Numbered from the stretch's first letter, positions 35,685 to 43,942 are shown. The stretch is 64,000 nucleotides of DNA from Actinophytocola algeriensis (GCF_014203735.1 NZ_JACHJQ010000008.1:124001-188000); one strand, 5' to 3'. Numbers and translations: made by a program. The notes: generated from the sequence alone by a model not told the origin.

Positions 35685-35698
35685 GAGAACATTCTCGC

Positions 35699-35731
35699 CG
35701 GGAAAGTGCTCACTCGGTGAGCACTTTCCCG
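35699..35731. promoter_or_regulatory. Long perfect operator palindrome between WYL regulator and VOC gene
   Basis: The 15-bp arms (CGGGAAAGTGCTCAC at 35699-35713 and its exact reverse complement at 35717-35731) flank a 3-bp centre. It is 14 bases from the WYL start and 47 from the VOC start, so a terminator role is unlikely. It is very probably the binding site of the WYL regulator. Confidence 0.82.
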
Positions 35732-35778
35732 AGGAGAGTGGATCCCGACAGCACGAAAACGCCGAAGGGATCACCGAC

Positions 35779-36192
35779 ATGTTCCGCGGATTCGCCACCA
35801 TCAGCTACTACGCCGACGACATGACCGCCGCCGAGGCCTGGTACACCGAACTGCTCGGTCTCCCGCCCTACTTCCGCCGCGACCACGACGGCGCCCCCGC
35901 CTACCTCGAATACCGCATCGGCGACCACCAGGCCGAACTCGGCCTCATCGACGCCCGCTTCGCACCCCACGACGTCAGGAACGGCCCAGCCGGCGTGATC
36001 ATGAACTGGCACGTCGACGACCTGCCCGCCACACTCGAACGCCTGCTCGCCATGGGCGCCACCCAGCTCGAAGGCATCACCGCCAGGGGAGAGGGCTTCG
36101 TCACCGCCTCCGTCGTCGACCCGTTCGGCAACATCATCGGCATCATGACCAACCCGCACTACCTGGCAGTCCTCGCCGAACGGACCCCGTGA
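35779..36192 (+). CDS. VOC (glyoxalase/bleomycin-resistance-like) protein
   Basis: This 137-residue single VOC domain reads MFRGFATISYYADDMTAAEA at the start, then WYTELLGLPPYF. Also typical are IGDHQAELGLIDARF, VIMNWHVDDLPATLERLLAM and the C-terminal VVDPFGNIIGIM. Candidate metal ligands of the family are present (Glu in AELGL, His in NWHVDD). Probably a small-molecule-binding or detoxifying protein controlled by the divergent WYL regulator through the palindrome at 35699. The function is otherwise unknown. Confidence 0.88.
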   Translation: MFRGFATISYYADDMTAAEAWYTELLGLPPYFRRDHDGAPAYLEYRIGDHQAELGLIDARFAPHDVRNGPAGVIMNWHVDDLPATLERLLAMGATQLEGITARGEGFVTASVVDPFGNIIGIMTNPHYLAVLAERTP

Positions 36193-36199
36193 CCGTCAC

Positions 36200-37096
36200 T
36201 CAGCGGGTCACCGGGGTCTCCCGCGCCACTCGCGACAACTTCTCCGGATTGCGCATGTAGAACAACCCGGAGATCAGGCCGTTCTCGACCCGCAACGACA
36301 TCACACCGTCGACCTCGCCGTCCATCCGCACGAGCAGCGCCGGGAAACCGTTCACCTGCACCGGCTCCAGCGAACCCCGCGCACGGAGCGCACCGAGGCC
36401 GGCACCCAGCAACCGCGCCACCTTGTCCGCACCGGCGACCGGACGTGGCACAGCCTGCTTGACCCCGCCACCGTCACTCAGGATCACCACGTCCGGCGCC
36501 AGGATGTCGACGAGCCCCTGCAGGTCCCCGGTCTCGATCGCCCGCTGGAACGCCTCGAGCGCGGCCCGGCTCTCGACGGGGGAGACGACATCACGTGGCC
36601 TGCGCGCGGCCACGTGACCCCGCGCCCGGTGCGCGATCTGACGCACCGCGGCAGGGCTCTTGTCGACGGCCTCCGCGATCTCGTCGTACTCCAGCGCGAA
36701 CACCTCACGCAGCACGAACACCGCACGCTCCGTCGGCGTGAGCGTCTCCAGCACCAGCAACATCGCCATCGACACGCTGTCGGCGAGCTCGACGTCCTCG
36801 GCCACGTCCGGCGCCGTCAACAACGGCTCCGGCAACCACTGACCGACATAGGACTCCTTGCGCCGCCCCAGCGTCCGCAACCGGTTGAGCGCCTGCCGCG
36901 TGGTGATCCGCACCAGGTACGCACGAGGGTCCCGCACGGTGCCCAGGTCCACGGTCACCCACCGCAGCCACGTCTCCTGCAGGACGTCCTCGGCGTCCGC
37001 CGCCACGCCGAGCATCTCGTAGGCCACCGTGAACAGCAGGTTCCGGTGCGCGACGAACAACTCCGTCGCGGAGTCACCCTCGCCCACACCACTCAT
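36200..37096 (-). CDS. SigJ/ECF41-type sigma factor with SnoaL-like C-terminal domain
   Basis: This 298-residue sigma factor has region 2 (VAHRNLLFTVAYEMLGVAAD, EDVLQETWLRW) and region 4 (LTPTERAVFVLREVFALEYD, EIAEAVDKSPAAVRQIAHRA). A ~110-residue NTF2/SnoaL-like extension follows (AFQRAIETGDLQGLVDILAP, DVVILSDGGG, NGLISGLFYMRNPEKL), which in ECF41 proteins modulates activity in place of an anti-sigma factor. ATG 37096 is chosen because AGGAG lies 8 bases upstream (ATG 37117 is in frame). An ECF41-like promoter precedes it. The DUF1579-like gene is divergent. Confidence 0.92.
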   Translation of the reverse strand: MSGVGEGDSATELFVAHRNLLFTVAYEMLGVAADAEDVLQETWLRWVTVDLGTVRDPRAYLVRITTRQALNRLRTLGRRKESYVGQWLPEPLLTAPDVAEDVELADSVSMAMLLVLETLTPTERAVFVLREVFALEYDEIAEAVDKSPAAVRQIAHRARGHVAARRPRDVVSPVESRAALEAFQRAIETGDLQGLVDILAPDVVILSDGGGVKQAVPRPVAGADKVARLLGAGLGALRARGSLEPVQVNGFPALLVRMDGEVDGVMSLRVENGLISGLFYMRNPEKLSRVARETPVTR

Positions 37097-37128
37097 CGCC
37101 GTCTCCTGTCGCTTCATCACACCCACCC

Positions 37129-37155
37129 GACACCAGATCCTGGCATCTTGTGACA
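37129..37155 (-). promoter_or_regulatory. ECF41-type autoregulatory promoter
   Basis: On the minus strand TGTCACA (37155-37149) is followed after 16 bases by TGTC (37132-37129), close to the ECF41 consensus as I recall it (TGTCACA, then CGTC). The start codon lies about 33 bases further on. This suggests the sigma factor transcribes its own gene. Confidence 0.6.
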
Positions 37156-37192
37156 CGACACAAAGGATCGTAATGGGGGAGAAGGAGGTGAC

Positions 37193-37636
37193 ATGCGCAA
37201 CGACGCCATGGAGCGCCTGGACGCCCTTGTCGGCTCGTGGCGGGCGACCATGCGGAACGCGTGGTTCCTGGAGCCCGCCGACCTCGAGGTGCCCGGCACG
37301 GCCACAGCCGAGTGGCTCGCCGACGCGTTCGTGGTCTTCCGCTGGACCATGGGCGGCGCTGTCGGGAAAGCCACCAACGAGATGGTCCTGGTGCTCGGAC
37401 GCAGCGACCCGAACAACGCCTACACAGCCCTCTACAACGACGAACGAGGTGTCTGCCGGGTCTACGCCATGACCTTCGACGGCACGCACTGGACCTTGAG
37501 CCGCGAAGACCCCGACATGTGCCAGCGGTTCGTCGCCGAGGTCGCGCCCGACCGGATCGCCGGACGCTGGGAAGCGTCCGAGGACCGCGGCTCGACGTGG
37601 CGCACGGACTTCGACCTCGTCTTCGAACGTGCCTAG
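37193..37636 (+). CDS. DUF1579-like protein
   Basis: This 147-residue protein is a lipocalin-like beta barrel of the DUF1579 type: MERLDALVGSWRATMRNAWF, WLADAFVVFRWTMGG, DERGVCRVYAMTFDGTHWTL and the C-terminal GSTWRTDFDLVFERA. An excellent ribosome site (GAAGGAGGTGAC) directly precedes the ATG. It is divergent from the ECF41-type sigma gene and may be part of its regulon; ECF41 genes often neighbour small oxidoreductase or DUF targets. The function is unknown. Confidence 0.78.
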   Translation: MRNDAMERLDALVGSWRATMRNAWFLEPADLEVPGTATAEWLADAFVVFRWTMGGAVGKATNEMVLVLGRSDPNNAYTALYNDERGVCRVYAMTFDGTHWTLSREDPDMCQRFVAEVAPDRIAGRWEASEDRGSTWRTDFDLVFERA

Positions 37637-37779
37637 CACTCGGTCGAGCGTCACTTCCTCTTCCACGCATCCGGAGGAGGCCCCAGGGGATCCCTGCTGT
37701 GCCCACCACCTCGTTGACTTAACATAATGTAGATTATCGAACTTATCGGGATGCTGGTGAGAAGGTTAGTGTTCGCCGC

Positions 37780-39042
37780 ATGGTCGCCTGTTCCGTGTGT
37801 GGTCGTCCGCTCCAGGTGGTCGCCGGACGCGGACGCACGTCGGTGTACTGCTCAGCCGCCTGCAGGCAGAAGGCCTACCGGGCCCGCCGGTCCACGACGT
37901 CCTCTGCGTCCTCTGTGGACTCGTTCGGCTCGCTGGGCCCGGTGCACCGCGTCATCGCCGACATGTCGCTGCGGATGCAGCTGCTGGCAGTCGAACCAGC
38001 GCGCGATTCGAGCCCCGCGGCGGAACCGGTCGCCGAGAAATCTCAGGAGAACGCTTCTGAGGGAACTTTCGCGGATCTCGTCGAGCCGTACCGGCGTGAG
38101 ATACAGGCGTATTGCTACCGGATGCTCGGCTCGTACGACGACGCCGAGGACCTGGTGCAGGATGTGTTCCTGCGGGCCTGGCGCGGCCAGGACGGGTTCG
38201 CGGGCCGCGCCAGTGTGCGCACGTGGCTGTACAAGATCGCCACCAACGCGTGCATGGACTTCCTGCGCCGCAACCAGCGGCAGGTCCAGCGCTACGAGCC
38301 GGTGCCCGGGTTCGACTCCGGCGCGGGCGAAGGCCCGGAACGGGTGCCGTGGCTCCAGCCCTACCCTGATCAACTTCTGGATCTCGACACCGCGCCGGAC
38401 AGTGCCGCGGTGTCGCGGGAGACGCTCGAACTGGTGTTCCTCACCGCGATCCAGCACCTGCCGCCGAGACAGCGTGCCGTGTTGCTGTTGCGGGACGTGC
38501 TGGACTGGTCGGCCGCCGAGGCCGCGGAGCAGCTCGACGTCACCGTGGCGACGGTCAACAACGACCTGCAGCGGGCGCGGCCGGTGCTGCGGGACCGCCT
38601 GCCGGCGCGGCGCGCGGAATGGACGTCGGCGACCGGGCCGACGCCCGAGGAGAAAGCGATCCTCGAGCGGTACATGGCCGCGGCACTAGGTGGTGACGTC
38701 GACTCCATGGCGGAGCTGCTGGCCGACGAGACGATTCTGACGATGCCGCCGAACCCGTTGTGGTTCGTCGGGCGGGACGCGATCGTGAAGTTCCTGCGGC
38801 CCTCGTTCGAGCCGGGTTCGCCGGGTTATGTCGGTGCGTGGCGGAGTCTGCCGACCTCGGCGAACCGGCAGCCCGCCGTGGCGCACTACCTGCGGCGGCC
38901 CGGGACGGCGGTGTTCCGCGCGCAGGTGTTCGACGTGCTGCGCATCGAGGGTGGCCGGATCACGCAGATCACCGCGTTCGAGCCGCACCTGTTCCCCGCG
39001 TTCGGGTTGCCGCTCAAGCTTCCTCCCCCACCTCTCCCCTGA
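37780..39042 (+). CDS. ECF sigma factor with N-terminal zinc ribbon and C-terminal SnoaL-like domain
   Basis: This 420-residue, three-part protein begins with a zinc ribbon (residues 4-36: CSVCGRPLQV, then VYCSAACRQKAYRARR). Sigma region 2 follows at about 95-170 (EPYRREIQAYCYRMLGSYDD, then AEDLVQDVFLRAW), and region 4 at about 225-280 (LPPRQRAVLLLRDVLDWSAA, then EAAEQLDVTVATVNNDLQRA). A SnoaL-like tail spans 295-415 (ILERYMAAALGGDVDSMAEL). The SigG/ECF56-type core is known, but the N-terminal ribbon is an uncommon addition. A similar ribbon occurs in the gene at 41283. AT-rich DNA at 37718-37740 precedes the start. Confidence 0.9.
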   Translation: MVACSVCGRPLQVVAGRGRTSVYCSAACRQKAYRARRSTTSSASSVDSFGSLGPVHRVIADMSLRMQLLAVEPARDSSPAAEPVAEKSQENASEGTFADLVEPYRREIQAYCYRMLGSYDDAEDLVQDVFLRAWRGQDGFAGRASVRTWLYKIATNACMDFLRRNQRQVQRYEPVPGFDSGAGEGPERVPWLQPYPDQLLDLDTAPDSAAVSRETLELVFLTAIQHLPPRQRAVLLLRDVLDWSAAEAAEQLDVTVATVNNDLQRARPVLRDRLPARRAEWTSATGPTPEEKAILERYMAAALGGDVDSMAELLADETILTMPPNPLWFVGRDAIVKFLRPSFEPGSPGYVGAWRSLPTSANRQPAVAHYLRRPGTAVFRAQVFDVLRIEGGRITQITAFEPHLFPAFGLPLKLPPPPLP

Positions 39043-39083
39043 CCTCGGCCTATTTTCGTCACGTGACGTTGCCGAGGTCAGGG
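39037..39083. terminator. Bidirectional terminator with a palindromic loop
   Basis: The arms CCCTGACCTCGGC (39037-39049) and GCCGAGGTCAGGG (39071-39083) pair perfectly; the sigma stop codon lies inside the left arm. The loop holds a second perfect palindrome, CGTCACGTGACG (39057-39068). It sits between convergent genes. Confidence 0.8.
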
Positions 39084-39098
39084 TGAGAGAGAGGAAAG

Positions 39099-39290
39099 CT
39101 ACGCAGCCTTCGCCATCGCCGCTTCGACCAGTACCCGCTCGACCCTCGCGATCAACGAGGCCCTGCGCAGGCACCACACCCGGAACGCGCGCCGGTCCCC
39201 GTTGTCCAGCGCCGCGTCGATCTGGGCGTCGGTGTTGACGATGCAGATCTGCAGGCCGCTGATCTCCGCCGAGGTGTTCGACTTGGACAT
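39099..39290 (-). CDS. Small hypothetical protein (63 residues)
   Basis: The protein starts MSKSNTSAEISGLQ and has an amphipathic helical body with ALDNGDRRAFRVWCLRRASL. It matches no family I recognise. Codon use (G/C third positions) and tight packing between the terminator and the GGDEF-EAL gene support a real gene, but the ribosome site is weak. The pattern of Arg/Leu-rich helix after a short polar N-terminus suggests a protein-binding regulator; this is guesswork. Confidence 0.5.
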   Translation of the reverse strand: MSKSNTSAEISGLQICIVNTDAQIDAALDNGDRRAFRVWCLRRASLIARVERVLVEAAMAKAA

Positions 39291-39384
39291 TGCGCACCAC
39301 CGCCCACCAATGGTTTCGACCCGACCGGGTCGTCCCTTATGTGTACAGCGGCGCCCTTGAGTGGCGGTCGAGCACGTCCAGTCC

Positions 39385-41097
39385 TCAGGTGGAGTTCTGG
39401 GCGTCCAAGGTCATCGCCTCGCCCGCGGCGTCGGCGTTGGGCATGAGCCGCGGCTTGCGCATCCAGGTGCCGTGCGAACGGGCCAGCAGCTCGGTGAGCG
39501 GTTCGGGCTTGCCGAGGTGGAACCCCTGCGCCACCCGCACCCCGAGCCGGGACAGCGCGTCGACCTGGCTCGCGCGTTCCACCCACTCGGCGACCACGGA
39601 CACGCCGAGCCCGCGCGCGATGTCGACGATGCCCTGTACCAGCACGGTGTCCCGGCTGCCGTAGTCGATGCCGCGGACGAACTCGCCGTCGATCTTCACG
39701 CCGGTGATGGGCAGCTGCTTGAGGTGCACGAACGAGCCGAAGCCCGCACCGAAGTCGTCGAGGGAGATGCGGCAGCCGCTGGCCCGCAGCTGCTGGGCGA
39801 GGCTGCGGGCGGCGGCGAGGTTGGTGACCGCGGCGGTCTCGGTGATCTCGAACCCGAGCCTGCCCGGCGCGACGCCCGCGGCGGCGAGGCGGTCGAGGAC
39901 GTAGTCGCCGAAGTCCTCGTCCTCCAGGGTGCGGCCGGAGACGTTCACGTTGAACCGCAGCCCCGGGTACGGGTGGGCGACGAGCGCGTCGATGGCGGTG
40001 CCCGCGACCCAGCGGTCGATGTCGAGGACGAGGCCGCTGCGTTCGGCGGCGGGCAGGAACTCCCCCGGGCCGAGCCTGGGCTGGCGGCCGTCCTCCAGGC
40101 GCAGCAGCAGTTCGTGGCCGACGACGCGGTTGCTGCCGAGCTTGACCATCGGCATGGCGTGCAGCTCGAGGCCGCCGTGGGCGAGTGCGTTGCGGAGGCG
40201 GTCCAGGACGGTGACGCGCAGGGCGGTGTCGGCGTAGTGGCCCTGTTCGTAGACGGTGACGCGGTTGCGGCCCGCGTCCTTGGACGCGTACAGGGCGAGG
40301 TCGGCGTTGGCGAGCACGGCCTGCCAGCTCTCCCCCGACCCGAAGCCCGCGACACCGGCGCTGACCGTGATGCGGGTGGTGCCGACGCCGCCGGTGACCG
40401 GGATGGTGGCGACGGCGTTGCGGAGCCGGTCGGCGATGCGGACCGCGGTCGCCTCGTCGGTGTCCGCGAGGACCACCGCGAACTCGTCGCCGCCGAGCCT
40501 GCCGAGCACGTGGCCGTTGCCGATGCGTTCGCGCAGGACGTTGGCGAGGGTGCACATGACCCGGTCCCCCGCCGGGTGGCCGCGGAGGTCGTTGATGTCC
40601 TTGAAGTTGTCGAGGTCCAGCAGCAGCAGCGCGCCGTCACCGCCGAGCGCGAGCTGGCGCTCCAGCTCCCTGGTGAGGGCGCGGCGGTTGAGGAGGCCGG
40701 TCAGCGGATCCTCGTCGGCCATCCGGATGAGAGCTTTTTGCCATTCATCGCGTTCGGCGGGAGCGACGTCGCTGTCCCGCCAACGGCTCACATCACTCAC
40801 CCGGTAGAGGTAACCCTCGTTGAGCCGAGTGCAGCGGACCTCGAGCCAGCGATGTTGATCGGTGCCGGTTCGCAGGGACACGACGACGCTGTCGGCGCCC
40901 TCCCCTTCTCCGGGCCCCTCTGGCGCGCCGACCAGAAGAGCGGGCAGGGAACGGCCGACGCACTGCTCCGGCGTGAGGGCCAGGAGCTCGGCCATGACAC
41001 GGTTCGACCAGCGCACACGGCATCGTGTGTCGGTCACGGCGAACGCCGTGTCGGCGGCGTCCAGCACCTCACTCAGTGAGGTGCCGTCGGTGTCCAT
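39385..41097 (-). CDS. PAS-GGDEF-EAL cyclic-di-GMP signalling protein
   Basis: This protein of about 570 residues has an N-terminal PAS-like sensor (residues 8-100, AFAVTDTRCRVRWSNRVMAE), a GGDEF domain (DPLTGLLNRRALTRELERQL, active site GRLGGDEFAVVLAD) and an EAL domain. The GGDEF motif is canonical, so cyclase activity is likely. In the EAL domain the motif reads HELLLRL. The other metal and catalytic residues appear kept: Asn in NVNVS, Glu in ITET, DD in LDDFGAGFGS, Lys in GVKIDGEF, Glu in AEWVE and Gln in AQGFHLG. No membrane segments are seen. The 31-bp repeats lie directly upstream. Confidence 0.92.
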   Translation of the reverse strand: MDTDGTSLSEVLDAADTAFAVTDTRCRVRWSNRVMAELLALTPEQCVGRSLPALLVGAPEGPGEGEGADSVVVSLRTGTDQHRWLEVRCTRLNEGYLYRVSDVSRWRDSDVAPAERDEWQKALIRMADEDPLTGLLNRRALTRELERQLALGGDGALLLLDLDNFKDINDLRGHPAGDRVMCTLANVLRERIGNGHVLGRLGGDEFAVVLADTDEATAVRIADRLRNAVATIPVTGGVGTTRITVSAGVAGFGSGESWQAVLANADLALYASKDAGRNRVTVYEQGHYADTALRVTVLDRLRNALAHGGLELHAMPMVKLGSNRVVGHELLLRLEDGRQPRLGPGEFLPAAERSGLVLDIDRWVAGTAIDALVAHPYPGLRFNVNVSGRTLEDEDFGDYVLDRLAAAGVAPGRLGFEITETAAVTNLAAARSLAQQLRASGCRISLDDFGAGFGSFVHLKQLPITGVKIDGEFVRGIDYGSRDTVLVQGIVDIARGLGVSVVAEWVERASQVDALSRLGVRVAQGFHLGKPEPLTELLARSHGTWMRKPRLMPNADAAGEAMTLDAQNST

Positions 41098-41148
41098 CCG
41101 CGTGCCTCGCGTGGTTTGATCGGGCAATTGCGCACGAAGCGTAGTCGA

Positions 41149-41270
41149 ATGCGCGGAGCTTGCGAAGCGCACATCGTCAATGCGCGGAGCTTGCGAAGCG
41201 CACATCGTCAATGCGCGGAGCTTGCGAAGCGCACATCGTCAATGCGCGGAGCTTGCGAAGCGCACATCAT
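41149..41270. repeat. 31-bp tandem repeat, about four copies
   Basis: Copies start at 41149, 41180, 41211 and 41242. Each contains GCGCGGAGCTTGCGAAGCGC, which can fold through GCTT-GCG-AAGC, and then ACATCGTCA. The copies are essentially identical, so the array is recent or kept by recombination. There are no spacers, so it is not CRISPR. It fills the gap between the zinc-ribbon gene and the GGDEF-EAL gene. Confidence 0.92.
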
Positions 41271-41282
41271 TGCTGTGTGGCT

Positions 41283-41633
41283 TCAGCGCAGCCGCTCCAG
41301 CCCATGGGCGTTCTCGACCACCGCGGCGGCGAGGTTCTTGAGTTCGAGCGGGCCCGCGCCGTCGTCGACGGCGGTCGCCACGTCCTCGGCGGCGCAGCGC
41401 AGCTGGAACAGCCGGTCCTGCAGGTCCGCGAGCTCCGCCGCGGACAGGACGACGGCGTCTTCCGGGAGGCCACCGCGTTGGACGGCGGAGCGGCGTTCGT
41501 AGGCGCGCTGGCGGCAGGACTGGGAGCAGTACCTGCGGGGGCGGCCGACCTTCCCGTCTTCCGGTAAGCGCAGACCGCACCAGCCGCAGTGCCGGACGTC
41601 GGCGCGGGTCTTGAGTCGTTCTGGAGCGATCAC
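41283..41633 (-). CDS. Zinc-ribbon protein with helical tail
   Basis: This 116-residue protein has a treble-clef/zinc-ribbon motif at residues 16-43 (CGWCGLRLPEDGKVGRPRRY, then CSQSCRQRAYERR) and a helical C-terminal half (LADLQDRLFQLRCAAEDVAT). The ribbon closely matches the N-terminus of the sigma factor at 37780 (CxxCG, YCS, CRQ-AY-RR). The start is GTG 41633. It lies upstream of, and in the same direction as, the GGDEF-EAL gene, with the tandem repeat between. It probably binds DNA or RNA; no specific function is known. Confidence 0.75.
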   Translation of the reverse strand: MIAPERLKTRADVRHCGWCGLRLPEDGKVGRPRRYCSQSCRQRAYERRSAVQRGGLPEDAVVLSAAELADLQDRLFQLRCAAEDVATAVDDGAGPLELKNLAAAVVENAHGLERLR

Positions 41634-41714
41634 CTGGCGAACCTCACGAGTCTGACGCTAGCTGGCCACTGCCCGTGCACCGGCGAGCCACGCCGCTGAG
41701 GCACACTCGACAGT

Positions 41715-42512
41715 GTGCATGACCACGCATTTTTCGCCGGTCCCTACCCGCGTGCGTTCGTCCACCGGGGGTGGCACTACGACGAGCTGGACGGGATGGA
41801 GAACTCGCTGTCGGCGTTCCGCCGTGCGGTGAGCGAGGGTTACCAGTACCTGGAGACCGACGTGCACGCGACGTCGGACGGGGTGGTCGTGGTGCACCAC
41901 GACGCGGTGCTCGACCGCACGACCGACCTGTCCGGTCCGATCGCGCGGCAGCCGTGGCAGGTCGTGCGTACCGCGAAGATCCGCGGGCAGGAGCCGGTGA
42001 GCAGGCTGGAGGACGTGCTCGAGGAGCTGCCGGACGCGTTGCTGAACATCGACGTGAAGGCGTCGCGGGCGATCGAGCCGTTGATCGACACGCTGCGGCG
42101 GACGAACTCCTTCGGGCGGGTGTGCGTGGCGTCGTTCTCGGAGGCCAGGCTGGAGCAGGTGCGGCGCAGCGCGGGTGACGAGCTGCTGACGTCGATGGGC
42201 ACCAAGGCGATCGCCCGGTTGTGGGCGGCGGGCAGGCTGCCCGCGTTCGTGCGGGCCAGGCGCGGGCACCAGCGGATCGCGCAGGTGCCGGTGCGGCAGG
42301 GGCGGCTCACGATCGTGGACAAGCGGCTGATCGCCGCCGCGCGGCAGCGGGGCATCGAGGTGCACGTGTGGACGATCGACGAGCCGGACCAGATGCACGA
42401 GCTGATCGACCTCGGGGTGGACGGGATCATGACCGACAAGCCGGGCGTGCTGCAGGACGTGCTGCGGGAACGCGGCCTGTGGGCCGTCGCCGATGGTGGC
42501 CAGGCCGGCTGA
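41715..42512 (+). CDS. Glycerophosphodiester phosphodiesterase family protein
   Basis: This 265-residue TIM-barrel enzyme hydrolyses glycerophosphodiesters to glycerol-3-phosphate and alcohol. Its catalytic signature is AFVHRGWHYDELDGMENSLS (the family HRG with Glu-Asn), ETDVHATSDGVVVVHHDAVL (ExDxx and HH), LNIDVKAS (acidic) and the C-terminal VHVWTIDEPDQM and GIMTDKPG. The start is GTG 41715. No signal peptide is seen, so it is probably cytoplasmic. It is monocistronic between opposing genes. Confidence 0.92.
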   Translation: MHDHAFFAGPYPRAFVHRGWHYDELDGMENSLSAFRRAVSEGYQYLETDVHATSDGVVVVHHDAVLDRTTDLSGPIARQPWQVVRTAKIRGQEPVSRLEDVLEELPDALLNIDVKASRAIEPLIDTLRRTNSFGRVCVASFSEARLEQVRRSAGDELLTSMGTKAIARLWAAGRLPAFVRARRGHQRIAQVPVRQGRLTIVDKRLIAAARQRGIEVHVWTIDEPDQMHELIDLGVDGIMTDKPGVLQDVLRERGLWAVADGGQAG

Positions 42513-42584
42513 ACAGGCCCGCGCGATCGGGCTGCTGATCCTCTGCACCGGACCGCGGGTCGACGCGCTCGGCACGGCGAACCC

Positions 42585-43316
42585 CTAGAACATGGACTCG
42601 GCGATCTCGATCGCCTGCCGTTGACGCAGGTCGCCCTCCACGCGGTAGGTGACGCCGTCCTTCTCCCAGATCAGGGTGCTGGCCGCCAGGCGGGCGGACT
42701 CGTCGCGCAGGGTGCCGTCACGGTCGGTGTAGAGGACCGGGTGCGGGCGGTCGACCCAGATCGCGGGGCTGCTGTCGACGGTCACGTGGTGGATGTCGGC
42801 GGCGTGGGTGAACTTGGTGAACATCGGGGCGAGGCCGCCGTCGAACTGGTCGACGCGGACGGCTCCGAACGCCATCGTGACCACGCGGCCGTCGTCGATC
42901 AGGCGGACCGCGCCCGGCGGCCCGAGCGTGGTCGGCAACCGCAGCGGGAAGTCGGCGGCCTCGGCGGCCTCGGCGAGCGTGACGTCCCGCTCCCCCGGCA
43001 ACGGCGGGTCCAGGGACGGGGTGACGGGCGCGGGCTGGTTCTGGTGGATCTCCACGGCGCCGATGCGGAGGAATTCGACCACCGCGGCGCGGACCGCCGG
43101 GGACACGACCATGGCGGTCGCGAGAGCGACGACCGCGGCCACCGCCGCGGTGAGCACCCGTCGTGGCCACACCGGCGGCGCGGGCTCGTCCAGGCGGGCC
43201 AGCACCGCGCTGGTCAGGTGAGGTGCGTCGGGCACGTCCAGCCGGGCGCCGAGTGAGCGCAGGGCGGACTCCAGGTCGAGGTCGTCGACGTCGTCGACGT
43301 CACTGTGGTCGGCCAC
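42585..43316 (-). CDS. Membrane-anchored anti-sigma-like protein
   Basis: This 243-residue protein has a cytoplasmic N-terminus of about 50 residues (DLESALRSLGARLDVPDAPH), a single membrane helix (VLTAAVAAVVALATAMVVSP) and an extracytoplasmic domain with DRDGTLRDESARLAASTLIW and the C-terminal RQAIEIAESMF. It overlaps the 3' end of the sigma gene by 17 bases, the usual sigma/anti-sigma coupling. No zinc-binding HxxxCxxC motif is present. The extracytoplasmic part resembles DUF4367-type sensor domains. Confidence 0.78.
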   Translation of the reverse strand: MADHSDVDDVDDLDLESALRSLGARLDVPDAPHLTSAVLARLDEPAPPVWPRRVLTAAVAAVVALATAMVVSPAVRAAVVEFLRIGAVEIHQNQPAPVTPSLDPPLPGERDVTLAEAAEAADFPLRLPTTLGPPGAVRLIDDGRVVTMAFGAVRVDQFDGGLAPMFTKFTHAADIHHVTVDSSPAIWVDRPHPVLYTDRDGTLRDESARLAASTLIWEKDGVTYRVEGDLRQRQAIEIAESMF

Positions 43317-43934
43317 GTGTCACCTCCTCCGCCAGGTGCGACGGCAACGCGCGGCGCAGCTTGTCCAGCGCGCGGGACAGCCGGGACTTCACCGAGCCGC
43401 GGGGCCAGCCCAGCACCTGCGCGGTCTCGGCCTCGGACAGGTCGAGGAAGTAGCGGCAGGTCAGGACGAGGCGGTCGCGGTGCGGCATGGTGTTGACGGC
43501 CGCGAGGAGGACCGCGTGGGTGTCCGCGGCGACCGCCGACTGCTCGGGTGAGGCCGGGTCGGCGTCGTCGGGGCGCAGCGCCATCCGCAGTTCGAGGGTG
43601 GTGCGGCGGCGCCAGGAGCGGCGCAGGTTGTGGGTCTCGTTCGCGACGATCCGCAGCAGCCACGGCCGGAACGCGGCGCCGGTGCGGAACGAGCCGAGCG
43701 CGCGGTAGCCCTTCACGAACGCCTCCTGCACCACGTCCTCGGCCTCGTGGGAAGCGCCGAGCAGGTAGGCGGTCCGGTGCGCGAGCGCGCTGTACCGGGC
43801 GACCAGGTACGCGTACGCCTGCTGGTCACCTTCGCGTGCTCGCGCTACTGCCTCGTCCTCTTCCGTCTCGTGCTCCTCGACCGGTTCTTCTGCTGGTGGT
43901 ACACCGCCGGAACCGGATCGGTTCCACCGGTGTA
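43300..43934 (-). CDS. ECF sigma factor with no visible start codon
   Basis: The open frame encodes a full ECF sigma factor. Region 2 starts ARAREGDQQAYAYLVARY and continues GASHEAEDVVQEAFVKGYRA; region 4 is MPHRDRLVLTCRYFLDLSEA and GWPRGSVKSRLSRALDKLRR. From the upstream TGA (43935-43937) to the conserved region 2 there is no ATG, GTG or TTG. The first usable start is GTG 43734, which would cut off most of region 2. A same-frame ATG at 43944 is followed two codons later by that TGA. Start-codon loss, a small frameshift or an atypical start could explain this. It is coupled to the anti-sigma-like gene. Confidence 0.72.
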
Positions 43935-43942
43935 GTCAGGTC

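Noticed and set aside
35699-35731. Terminator reading of the long palindrome
   Set aside because: It lies between divergent starts, so there is no upstream transcript on either side to terminate.
39361-41079. A 572-codon plus-strand frame opposite the GGDEF-EAL gene
   Set aside because: No recognisable domain and biased composition; the minus strand carries the complete signalling protein.
41149-41270. CRISPR array at the 31-bp repeat
   Set aside because: The copies are contiguous with no unique spacers and no cas genes nearby.
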